Shown: piece by piece, positions 1 through 8,712 of the stretch
Numbering within the stretch: the first letter of the stretch is position 1
Layout of the letters: each line of letters begins with the position of its first letter
NCBI GenBank assembly: GCA_949358305.1
Contig: OX442322.1
Span: 4,526,001 to 4,590,000 of the forward strand
DNA length: 64,000 nucleotides
Origin: Strigamia acuminata
Taxonomy: Eukaryota; Arthropoda; Chilopoda; Geophilomorpha; Linotaeniidae
Direction: 5' to 3'
The notes under the pieces: model-generated
The model's input: the letters and a program-made list of their open reading frames with translations, nothing else
What the model was told of the DNA's origin: nothing
The model's database searches: none
Made by a program: the position numbers and the translations under genes

Positions 1-230
1 ACATTTGCCAGTGATTTTTGGACTTTTTGATGCAATTTCGTAACATTACTGTTCGCACCCGGAATCGAGAACATTTCATGCCCAGGACGAGGCCCCGGCT
101 CCCGCCGATGTATACGTGGATTCTTGTCAAAATCGAAATTTTGGAATTTCGTGATTTTCATCAGAATTTCAAGTTGGTCACCGCTTCCACTGTCCAACAC
201 CGGGTCAGCAGCCTCCACCAGTGGTCATCA
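1..230 (+). repeat. Probable 3' tail of the 5' LTR of element A
   Basis: This stretch ends in CA just before a tRNA primer site, which is where a 5' LTR should end. No second copy of A's LTR is in the window, so its start and identity as an LTR cannot be confirmed. Confidence 0.5.
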
Positions 231-232
231 AT

Positions 233-250
233 TGGTAGCAGAGGGTGGTT
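233..250 (+). promoter_or_regulatory. Primer-binding site of element A (initiator tRNA-Met)
   Basis: TGGTAGCAGAGGGTGGTT differs by one base from TGGTAGCAGAGGATGGTT, the complement of the 3' end of eukaryotic initiator tRNA-Met. Elements E, H and I carry the exact version. Confidence 0.85.
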
Positions 251-376
251 TGGCTGCTGACCACACCTGGAAAATTGCCCAATGACCATTTTGGGCAATA
301 AAAGGTAAAAATTTTGATTTTTACAATTTCTGGAACTTTTTCTGCCGTGCTTTCATTTAATTTGCAGAATTCCACC

Positions 377-2295
377 ATGGCTGAGAAGGATATCACCAGG
401 TCAGCGTCTGCAGGCATCACCAAGCTGGATAAAGTGAATTATATCCAGTGGGCCATAGATGTTCAGCTCTTATTAGAAGAAAAAGGACTTTGGCCATTTG
501 CCATTGGAAAGCAGAAAGCACCTGATGCAGCGACAGCCAGCCAGGATATGAAGGACCGGTTTGAAAGGAATAAAGCGAAGTCTCGTGCAATTATTCTGCA
601 ATGCATTGCACCGAGGTTGCAGCCAGCGACGATGAAATTCAAGACAACCAAGGAGGTTTGGAACCATCTTAAGGCTTTATTTGAGCCCAGCTCCTTAGCC
701 CGTGAAGCGGTATTAATTGAGAATTTTTATTTAATGCGCCGCTTGGATAATGAGGAAGTGGACGCGTTTATTTCACGTGTGGAGAAGGCTGCCGACGATT
801 TGACAGCTGCAGGGGACCACTTAAAGCCACAGGACAGTAATAAAGCATATTTATTGATAAATCGCATTGATAAAGATTATGAGCACCAAGTTCAAGCAAT
901 TTATCAGTGGTCCAAAGCAGATTTTACCTTCGATAAAGTTTCAAAATCGTTGTTGGCTGAAGCAAATCGTCGTCGCTTGTCTGCGGAAAGTGACAAAGCT
1001 ATGGAAACAACTGTCGCATATTACTTGAATCAACAAGGTAAAAGTGATGCAAGTTCAAGTAAGACCAACCAGACCAAATCAAACTCCGAGTCCCTGATTT
1101 GCTACAACTGCGGATTACCAGGCCATTACGCACGTGACTGTACGGCGCCCAAAGTTTCAAAGGGCAATCAGAAATTCAGAGGTTGCAGACGGGGACGTGG
1201 TCGAGGTAAGAAAGGTGGGCATGTTCAAAAGGCGCAACCAAAGAGCCATTCAGGGAAAACGGCATGGATTGCAAACGTCATTGGTTCACCTCTAGTCTGC
1301 AGTGCAACAGTCGAAAATCAACTGAGTGATTGGTATTTGGACTCATGTCCGTCACATCATGTATGCGGTAATCGTGACTTATTTTATGACTTCACCGAAT
1401 TAACCCCGATGCGTTTAGAGCTTGGTGAAGGATCATCAAGCATTACCGGACGAGGTACCATTGAGTTATTGGTGAAAGTAGATGGAATTGTGAAAGAAAT
1501 TACGTTGAATAATGTGTATTATGTCAAAGGTTTCAAACGAAATTTAATTTCTATTGGTAAGATTGATTGTTCAAAGTGTGACATTGATATTTTTAATAAT
1601 GTTATGCGTATTTACCAAAATGATTCAAAGGTTTGTCTGATGTTAGGAAAACTCGATGGTGGATTATATCGAGTTGTTGGCCCAGTGAAGTGCAAGTTGG
1701 CTGACAAGCCATCTTTGAATGTTTTGCACACAGATACACTGACCAACACATCAAGCAGGCCTGAGAGTCATAGTGTTAGTGTAAATGTGTGGCATCAGAG
1801 ATATGCACACATGTATACTAAAGGTTTAAACTATTTGACTTATAACAAAGATGTAAAAGGTATTAACTTTGATGATCATGTGCATAAGGATTTATGTAAG
1901 AATTGTGAAATCTCAAAATCTACGAGAGCTAGTTTCCGACAGAAAGTAGGGTATTGGCTACTAATCCACTAGAATTATTACACATGGATTTGTGGGGGCC
2001 TTGTCAAACTCCGTCATTGGGAGGAGCAAAGTATTTGCTTTGCATTATTGACGACAGTACTCGCTATTCTTGGGTTTTTCTCCTGAAAACTAAAGATAAG
2101 GTTTTTGAGACTTACAAGAATTTCCATATGCGCGTAGAACGTTTGAGTGGTTTCAAAATTAAATCTATCCGTACTGATAGAGGGGGCGAGTTTGTTTCCA
2201 GGGAATTTGAGAACTTTTTGACAAATCTAGGCGTCTCTTTTCAGAGGACTAACAGCTTCAGTGCGGAGATGAACGGGGTAGCCGAAAGGGTAAAC
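377..2295 (+). pseudogene. Element A gag-protease-integrase polyprotein, broken copia gag-pol
   Basis: The ATG at 377 opens a copia polyprotein. It has an N-terminal Gag (UBN2-like) domain, a CCHC zinc knuckle at about residues 242-255 (CYNCGLPGHYARDC), an aspartic protease region, a GAG-pre-integrase zinc region (WHQRYAH followed by CKNC) and an integrase core with HMDLWGP, IIDDSTRYSW and RTDRGGEF. Three lesions are seen. The protease motif reads LDSCPSHH where active relatives have DSGASDH, so the conserved glycine is lost. A frameshift near 1950 puts the integrase in another frame. Homology stops at MNGVAERVNR around 2295, after the third catalytic acid. It cannot encode a working polyprotein. 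Confidence 0.88.
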
Positions 2296-3750
2296 AGGAA
2301 AGGGAAGAGGTGCAGCGTCAGTCTGGGACAACAAAGGGACAATGGGACATATATTTTGAAGTGAACCTGAACTTAACACTTAGTTTAAGCCACTAAGGAT
2401 TGCCGTTTATAGGACTTACAAATTTCTTATCACTACACTAATATTTATATTTAATTTGAACAGTGAATTTGCTACCAAATAAAGACTAGATTTTCTATTT
2501 AAGCTCTCAAGGGAGATTTATTCTGACTTGAATAAATCACAAAATACATTTAAATAATATACGAAATACAAAGCTTACTTAACTTTACGTTTTACCGTTA
2601 AAACATGGGTTAAAAAATTAAAAACTAAAATACTTAACGGGATAATCGGAAAAAGAATAGAAATAAACAAAATGACGTCAAATGGCGTCCTCGACGTGGC
2701 TCGTCTTCTCCGCGATCTGACGACGACTCGGCGTTGGATCCTTCTCTCGAACTCCGTTTCGTTGATGGAAACGTTCACGTACGCCGACGGAACGTTTTCA
2801 CGACGTTTCTCTTCAAACACGACGTCTCACAAACCTCCGCACCTTCACCACTAATTCTCCTCGATAAACGACCTCCCACACGACTCGGGTCTCTGCTCGG
2901 CACGACGGCGCGACAGACGACTGTGACGGTAGCGAAAACGTCTCGGTTACGTTACAGACTGGCCAATTTGCCAACACCCTCGACTCGGATCTCGTGCGGC
3001 ACGCCGGCACACACGACAATCTTGACGGCGGGCTGACTAAACGGTCAAATAAATATCCCGTCGCTAATTGAGCGACAAGAAACAAATATCTCACAACAAC
3101 AAATTGATTGTTGCAAGAAGCGGGCTCTCGTGATAACAATGTGGTTATCACAAGAAAATATCTCGTAATAGTGGGTTCACTATTACAAGAAATGATGAGT
3201 CTTAAAAATCTTGGCAAATTAGCCACAAAATCACAGCAGAGTTTTCAGGGTTTTCTGGATGCAATTTTCATGGTTCTGGTTTCAACAAGGTTTCAAATAA
3301 GACTGAAGTGTTTCTGCTAAATTTCCTTATTAGCAGGAAACACTTCCTGTATTGCTTAGCTTGTGGGTGGGTTGCCCTGGCAACCTCCCACTCAGCTGTT
3401 TTCTGCAGACAGGCTGAGTTCTAAAAATAACTATTAATTGGCTTTTAATTGCTCAATTACACTGCTGTCATTTTGTGGCACAAAATAATAACAAAACTGC
3501 CAATTTTGGCACTTTTAAGACTCAAAATAAATTCAACTGGTTAAAATTCAAATGCATATATTTTATTCGGTTTTCATACAAAATGGTCATATTGAACTCG
3601 AATTAGCTTATTTCGAGATAAAATGTGAAATAATAATAAAATAAAGCAAACTTTTGCTAAATGCACTAAATAAATAAAATTCGGAATTGTTTATTTCTTT
3701 TTGCTCGAAATTGGCTTGTTTTCAAAGCAACAACATAAAACATAATTTCT
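2296..3750. other. Unidentified DNA replacing the middle of element A
   Basis: Copia homology stops at the integrase (about 2295) and resumes in the integrase-RT linker (about 3751), but roughly 250 codons are missing between them. This is therefore not a clean insertion. The block has a CpG-rich part (about 2660-3040), a run of short hairpins (3060-3186) and AT-rich DNA. Short open frames exist, but none resembles a known protein. No terminal repeats or target duplication were recognised. It may be a decayed transposon or several fragments. Confidence 0.5.
3060..3186. repeat. Array of four short hairpins with a shared flanking motif
   Basis: Four perfect stems follow one another: GTCGCT/AGCGAC (3060-3065, 3071-3076), CAACAA/TTGTTG (3094-3099, 3108-3113), GTGATAAC/GTTATCAC (3130-3137, 3144-3151) and GTAATAGTG/CACTATTAC (3165-3173, 3178-3186). 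Each 3' arm is followed directly, or after one base, by AAGAA. Three are preceded by ATATC or ATATCTC. The stems differ in sequence while the flanks recur at about 35-38 bp. The function is unknown. Confidence 0.75.
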
Positions 3751-3981
3751 CGGTAGCATCCGGGCCACCGCAATTTTTATCCGCCAGGCCAGCAAACTCC
3801 ACTCCGGAGTCGACCCGAGATCAAAGAATATTGTGAGAAGGAATTAAAGGTCCCATACAATGCCAACGAGTATGATTGGAAGCTAACTCAACGTCCAATA
3901 GAGATTGTTGTACAGGAAACTTCTTTTAATGATCCTGTCGGGCAAGCAGAACCGGAGTCTCTATTGATTATCTAGAAGACC
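3751..3981 (+). pseudogene. Element A copia linker fragment between integrase and RT
   Basis: From about 3765 one frame reads a proline-containing FYPP segment, then LRSRPEIKEYC and a YDWKL-like stretch. This matches the conserved linker upstream of copia reverse transcriptase; compare LRSHGDVERYC in element G and LRSYHDIEEYC in element I. An in-frame TAG lies at about 3972. Element B's LTR begins immediately afterwards at 3982. This identifies the sequence as the continuation of A. Confidence 0.7.
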
Positions 3982-4424
3982 TGTCATGGCTGGAATAAAT
4001 TGCAAACCGTAGTTAAAACTGTTGCGGGACACCACATTTTGCGTCCGCCATTTGTTTATTCTCTAAACATCAGCCAGCACCAAAAAACGCCTGTTTTGAG
4101 GCTACAAAGCTTGAATAGAATAAATCATTGTTAACAAGCAATGATTCATTCTTTACATAACCAAAAGTAAAGCAAACTGACATAAACAATCGATAATGTA
4201 AACAAACACAATGGATAACTTAAAGATAAACGCTCCTTTGAGCAATTAACATATGGGCATGTCATTGCTAATAAATGCATTGATTGGGGTACTTAACACA
4301 AAACAGAAGTTAAAAATCATTATCAATCAATGCAGCAAAGTTCCGAAATTACAACGACATGCCTGTTGCATTTAACCGCAAATATGCAACTAAATTAGCT
4401 CAAACAGTTGGGCATAAACTAACA
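3982..4424 (-). repeat. 3' LTR of element B
   Basis: Read on the minus strand it starts TGTTAG next to a polypurine tract and ends in CA at 3982. The left end was placed by similarity to the LTR of element F, which shares a GCGTCCGCCAT segment and the general layout. The right edge is well supported and the left edge is approximate. Confidence 0.65.
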
Positions 4425-4435
4425 AGTCCCCCTTT
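4425..4435 (-). promoter_or_regulatory. Polypurine tract of element B
   Basis: AAAGGGGGACT on the minus strand lies between the pol stop (4442) and the LTR edge. This is the plus-strand DNA priming site of the element. Confidence 0.8.
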
Positions 4436-4441
4436 GCGCAA

Positions 4442-5434
4442 CTATTTGACAATTACAAAAATATGCTCACAGAGCTTACCCAATCTGTTACGCGGCAACC
4501 ACTTTGTCATCAAATCCGCGATGTTCAATTCGCCAGGCACATGTTTAATACTAAACACGCCTTTTTCATACCAATCACGGAGAAAGTGCAAATTAACATC
4601 TATATGTTTATTTGCACGGTTTTCGATTTTATTTTTCGCATAGTTGATTGCCGGCATGCTGTCGGCGTAGACGCAAGGGACATTTTGGTCAAAACATAAG
4701 ATGATATCTGCCTCGTATAAACGTTCTAGCCATATCACTTCTCTCACGCCATCGACAACCGCGAGAAACTCGCTCTCCATAATACTCAGAGAAGTCATGG
4801 ATTGTTTTCTACAATTCCATGAAATCGGAACTCCTCCCAAATATACTATGTGACCACCAAAGCTTCTTCTACTGTCTTGGTCCAAAGCGAAGGACGCGTC
4901 CGTGTAGACTGTTAAATTGTTGTTTTTACAATTAGCTAAGTTGATAACATAATCGGGGGTATTCGCCAGATATCTCAACACTTGTATTAGCATTTTAACA
5001 TGCCTGTTAGAGTGGGTCTCATTGTATTGAGATAACACAATGACGCTGAAAAGGATATCTGGGCGCGTTCTGTTCACGATAAATAGTAAACTCCCTACTA
5101 GGAACCTGTATGGGAATGTTGAGTTAATTTGCTTGCCTGTTTGCACCTTCTGGATCATGGTGCCAACAGTGACTGGAATCTTAATTTTATGGCACGGATC
5201 AATGTCATATTTCTTAACTAACTTCGCAATATAACTCTTTTGATGTACTAAAATATCCCCATTTTTCCTCTCAAAATGAATCCCTAATAGTAGAGTCACC
5301 GGTCCAAGGTTGACAATTTCAAAGCCCTCTTGAATCCACTCGATGATACATTGTCCAACGAAAGCATCACGACTGAACAAAACAATGTCGTCCACGTAAA
5401 ACAAAAGGACGGCATCTGAGCCGTAATTATATAC
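4442..5434 (-). pseudogene. Element B pol, RT C-terminus and RNase H
   Basis: Minus-strand C-terminal copia pol. It contains the RT active-site LFYVDDIVLF, the IVNLGPVTLLLG motif, a SLLFIVNRTRPDILFS segment and an RNase H domain with TDASFALD, SIMESEFLAV and YADSMPAINY. The end HIFVIVK and stop at 4442 match other family members. The frame runs to 5434, where C inserted inside the codons before the YVDD motif; it resumes in register at 15466. This segment itself has no stop codon. Confidence 0.9.
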
Positions 5435-6042
5435 TGTTACGTGGTTTCTGGGCCTAATTAGAACCTCACGCAACGCTGTTTTATTTGGGGAATGAGTGAA
5501 CATGAGAAGGGAAAGAATGAGACTGTTTATTTTGTTTTAAATTCAAGTCTATTTTATTTGACCGGACAAACTAAGTTTGTTCGATCCTTAATAAATCTGG
5601 TTACATTAATTGGAATGCAATTCTGAATCATCAATTGGGCAAATCATTATTTTACACTTATTAAGTTTGAACAACCTTTATAAACCGTTTTTATGAAACA
5701 ACTGTGTGATAACTCAATTCGATATAAACTGTTGATTTATAGTCAGTCAGTCAGCCGCTCTCAGTATCGAGGCCACATCAGACTCTCTAGTAAAGGGCGG
5801 GTGTAATTAATAGTTACCTGTTGAAGTCTGGAGAGAGAAGAGAGCTCTGTCTGAAAGCGGGCGGTTTTATAGCAAATCTGCCATAACCCCCATTCACGAA
5901 TTAATCGGTCCAATCACATGACGATGACGGTTTCCAATCGTCAACGCCATCTGTGGCCGAAATTAAGCAACATCAAACTAATAATAACTCAAATTGCGTG
6001 TTACGAATCGCGCATTAATCGACACGGTTCGTACACGTGACA
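5435..6042 (-). repeat. 3' LTR of element C
   Basis: This 608-bp repeat starts TGTTACGTGG on the plus strand and ends ACGTGACA. It is identical to 14854-15461 except for two substitutions, near 5773 and 5957. ATAC (5431-5434) on its left is one copy of the target duplication. Confidence 0.97.
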
Positions 6043-6054
6043 ACTCCCTTTTTT
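6043..6054 (-). promoter_or_regulatory. Polypurine tract of element C
   Basis: AAAAAAGGGAGT on the minus strand abuts the 3' LTR directly, the expected place for the plus-strand primer. Confidence 0.8.
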
Positions 6055-6348
6055 GCTGTGATTTGGACCCCAAATTACAAATTTCGGTCCAGACAGGTCT
6101 CTTTTATAGTCGGACATTCTTAAGGAATGTTCGGTTGCCTTTTTTTTTTTTTTTTTTTTTCTCCTTTTTATAAGTCATCACTCAGCTGTTCCACAATTAT
6201 TTCTCAAAGTCAAAAGAAAATTTCACAATTTTTACAAGTACTCCCTTTTAGTTTAATCTATACAGATCTTTTGTATTTCTATAGTTTATTTTACATGTTC
6301 CTTGAAAAAAAATGAAAAGTACAAGAATAAATCAAAACAAAATCAAAC
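6055..6348 (-). other. 3' untranslated region of element C
   Basis: Non-coding DNA between the ORF3 stop and the polypurine tract. It contains an uninterrupted run of about 22 T from about 6140, that is, poly-A on the element's sense strand. No gene was seen. Confidence 0.6.
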
Positions 6349-7791
6349 TTAAATTTCTTCAAAAGGTTCGAATTTTCCGTGCTGGATCTCGTACAGGATT
6401 CGAACTCGCAATTCCGAGCCTTCTGCCAACTTCATCATGTCTCGGCACTCAACGTATCTACGAGCAAAATGTAAAATCATGGGCCTGCAGCTGTCCCCAT
6501 CGAGCTGGGCTGCTTTTGGTGGTTCCCATGGCTCGTATCTCGGTATTTCGTATCCAGAACCTATTAAATTAAGTTTAATATTACTCCACCACGTGAAATG
6601 ATCCACGTGTGGCTTTCCCGACGAGTCGTAGAACCCCACACACGGCGGAGAACGCTCCATATCGAACACATATATGATCCAGTGCTCTTCCGCCGGTATG
6701 GGGAAGAACCAGATCTTGTGCTGCTTTGTTGGTTGGTCAAGTTGGTCACGGAACCATCGCCATGTATTGGGTTTATCCTCGCCTTTCATTAATTTTGCCA
6801 CAGTTGCCACTAGAAACGCATAAACTATTGGGTATCGCTTCATCAACATGCCCAAATAATAGTCAACCACCGTGTCGTGAACCCAAGATATGCGGCCTGG
6901 CATCAATGCTCCTAAAGAGATCATTTCTCTAGGGCCAACCGCGATGTATGGTCGCACTTCCGACACGTACATTCGCTCATCCGGGTGATGTTGAAAATAT
7001 TCCGGCCATTTCTCCAGGGCTTCCATCGCTTTTTCTGCAGAGATCTTAACTTCATAGTCGACTGGTGGTAACGGTAGGTCGATCCGTGGGTCGTAGAGCG
7101 CTGTTCGCTTCCCTAATTTCTTTGCGCGATCCACTTTGTTACGGATCTTCGCTTCTTCCAGGATCAGAACCTGTGCTTCTTGCTTATAAGCTTCGAAGAT
7201 CGGTCTTCCTTCCGCGCCCTTTGGTTGAAGAGGAATAACCGCCGCCGCTAGATTTCTCCGTTCAACGTTAATCTCCAGCAAACGACGGAAATTTCTCCTC
7301 ACCGCTCGCTGAGATTGCTCTCGAATAATTTTCAAACCCCTTGGTGTTAATTTCCTTTTCTCGATACCTTCAGTTTTACGACGCAAGGTTCTATTTCGCT
7401 TACGTCGGTCCTGACGGTTTTTCTTTTTGATATACTTCGGGTCATTTGGATCTAGCATCATTGGTGGCTGGCTATGACCTTTCTTACATCTGTTGGTAAA
7501 TGGGCGCTCGAACTGGACTATGTCTTCCAATTTAACCGTTTTACTGGTACCCGCTGTTGGATTGTTCAGGTCTATACTCCTGTCGTACCAGTTCCACATG
7601 GCCATCGGGTCGATCTCTACTTCCGCTTGATCAGGCATTACATCGTTTAAGTCTGTTGACTCTTCAGTTGGTTCAATCGGCTCAACTTCAATTGGTTCGG
7701 TTGGTTCGTATTCTGGTATTTCAGACTCGTCACTCTCATCTGAGCTCGAATGGATGTCCATCCTGTCGAATTTGCTCGCCATATTTTCCAT
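6349..7791 (-). CDS. Element C ORF3: Ulp1/SENP-like (C48) cysteine protease protein
   Basis: First ATG at 7791 (an open frame extends to 7821); about 480 residues. The acidic, Glu/Pro-rich N-terminus is followed by a strongly basic stretch (KKKNRQDRRKRNRTLRRK) that could be a nuclear signal. The C-terminal third has the Ulp1 pattern, numbered from the codon at 7821: W313-V-H-D-T-V-V-D-Y-Y-L (compare W-L-N-D-x-V-I-N-F-Y-L), F-F-P-I-P before His380-Trp, Asp399 in FYDSS, Gln439, and Cys445 in QLDGDSCRPM. The His/Asp/Gln/Cys set is complete, although Gly after Cys is replaced by Arg. Known C48 enzymes cleave SUMO or related isopeptide bonds; the substrate here is unknown. It lies between pol and the 3' LTR, where env sits in errantiviruses, and no signal peptide or membrane segment was seen. 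Translation probably needs a spliced mRNA. The frame is intact. Confidence 0.85.
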   Translation of the reverse strand: MENMASKFDRMDIHSSSDESDESEIPEYEPTEPIEVEPIEPTEESTDLNDVMPDQAEVEIDPMAMWNWYDRSIDLNNPTAGTSKTVKLEDIVQFERPFTNRCKKGHSQPPMMLDPNDPKYIKKKNRQDRRKRNRTLRRKTEGIEKRKLTPRGLKIIREQSQRAVRRNFRRLLEINVERRNLAAAVIPLQPKGAEGRPIFEAYKQEAQVLILEEAKIRNKVDRAKKLGKRTALYDPRIDLPLPPVDYEVKISAEKAMEALEKWPEYFQHHPDERMYVSEVRPYIAVGPREMISLGALMPGRISWVHDTVVDYYLGMLMKRYPIVYAFLVATVAKLMKGEDKPNTWRWFRDQLDQPTKQHKIWFFPIPAEEHWIIYVFDMERSPPCVGFYDSSGKPHVDHFTWWSNIKLNLIGSGYEIPRYEPWEPPKAAQLDGDSCRPMILHFARRYVECRDMMKLAEGSELRVRILYEIQHGKFEPFEEI

Positions 7792-8712
7792 TTGACGGTC
7801 CTTCGCACTGTCACTAAGCACTGAACGATTCCAACCTACTTATGAAGAAAATAAAACAAAACAAAATAAAATTAAATAATATCAACTATATTATGCCTAA
7901 TAAATAAAATTATTCCTATTGTAAATAAATATTCCATAATAAACTTCAAACTTCTAACAATTCCTAAAAGAATTTCAAATTAATTAAATTTTTCTTTCAT
8001 TTTTCAAGTTTTCTTTAAAAAATCATTAATATTTTCAAAAACAAACATCAACTCATTCCATTTTACTTATTTACAATAAATTACTCTTATCAAAATTCAA
8101 TCAAATTTCCATCGAAACATATTTACATTTATCAAACTTATTCAATTTTAACAAAATTCGCAATGAATTCGCTTATCGCGTCCCGAGTCATTCGTGTTGT
8201 TAGAACTAAATTTTCCAAATTTTCTCTTTGAAATTTATTTTTAATTTACTCTACTATGCTATTAAATTCAGTATTTTATAATTTTAAAACTTTACCTAAA
8301 TTATTAAGCCTAATTAAAATTCAATGCAGATGAACGAAGATCGCGTTGGGTCCTTTCGCGTCCCCGCCATTCGCACTCTCATTACTTCTTATTTATGCTT
8401 TAAAATCATTTTATTTCACACTAATGTGTCATTAAATTTTACTCCTAATTATTTAAAATGTCAGTTAAAAATATTTTTCACCTAATTAAAATTCTAACAC
8501 GAATGAACGAACATGGCGATTAGTTTCACTTTACGAAAATCGCTCAAAAAACGTTTAAAACCTCAAAGTTCATCTCTAAAATCACTTAAAATTATCAATA
8601 TCATTCGTACAAACCTTTTGAAACACAATTTTATACACAAAATATAAATAAATAGACAAAAATGATTTTGTTTCCGGGTCACACTATGAGTTCGTGTTCA
8701 CCGTAGCAAGAA
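7792..8712 (-). other. AT-rich spacer between pol and ORF3 of element C
   Basis: About 900 bases without a supported gene. On the minus strand, pyrimidine-rich DNA ending in AG just upstream of ORF3 (around 7830-7860) could be a splice acceptor. Similar segments recur at about 8310-8360 and 8490-8520, each with AATTAAAATTC followed by GATGAACGAA or GAATGAACGAA, so the spacer may have grown by old duplication. Confidence 0.5.

Larger units (their letters stand above)
1..3981 (+). mobile_element. Element A: degraded Ty1/copia element (5' part), interrupted by element B
   Basis: Remains of a plus-strand Ty1/copia retrotransposon. The order is LTR tail, initiator-Met primer site, gag, protease and integrase up to about 2295, then unexplained DNA, then the integrase-RT linker (about 3751-3981). 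B inserts at 3982, so the reverse transcriptase and 3' LTR of A should lie beyond the right window edge. Its Gag and integrase most resemble those of element E in this window. It is the outermost and probably oldest layer of the nest. Confidence 0.8.

Noticed and set aside
3060-3186. CRISPR array
   Set aside because: Stems differ from unit to unit and there is no constant repeat with variable spacers; the setting is a eukaryotic transposon nest.
2575-3226. Opposed open frames in the CpG-rich part of the unidentified block
   Set aside because: Low-complexity Arg-rich translations on both strands and no homology; more likely a consequence of base composition.
6139-6161. Poly-T run as the tail of a LINE or SINE
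   Set aside because: It sits inside the 3' region of the intact element C without any flanking duplication.
6349-7791. Envelope protein for ORF3 of C
   Set aside because: No signal peptide, fusion peptide or membrane helix; the C-terminal motifs match C48 proteases instead.
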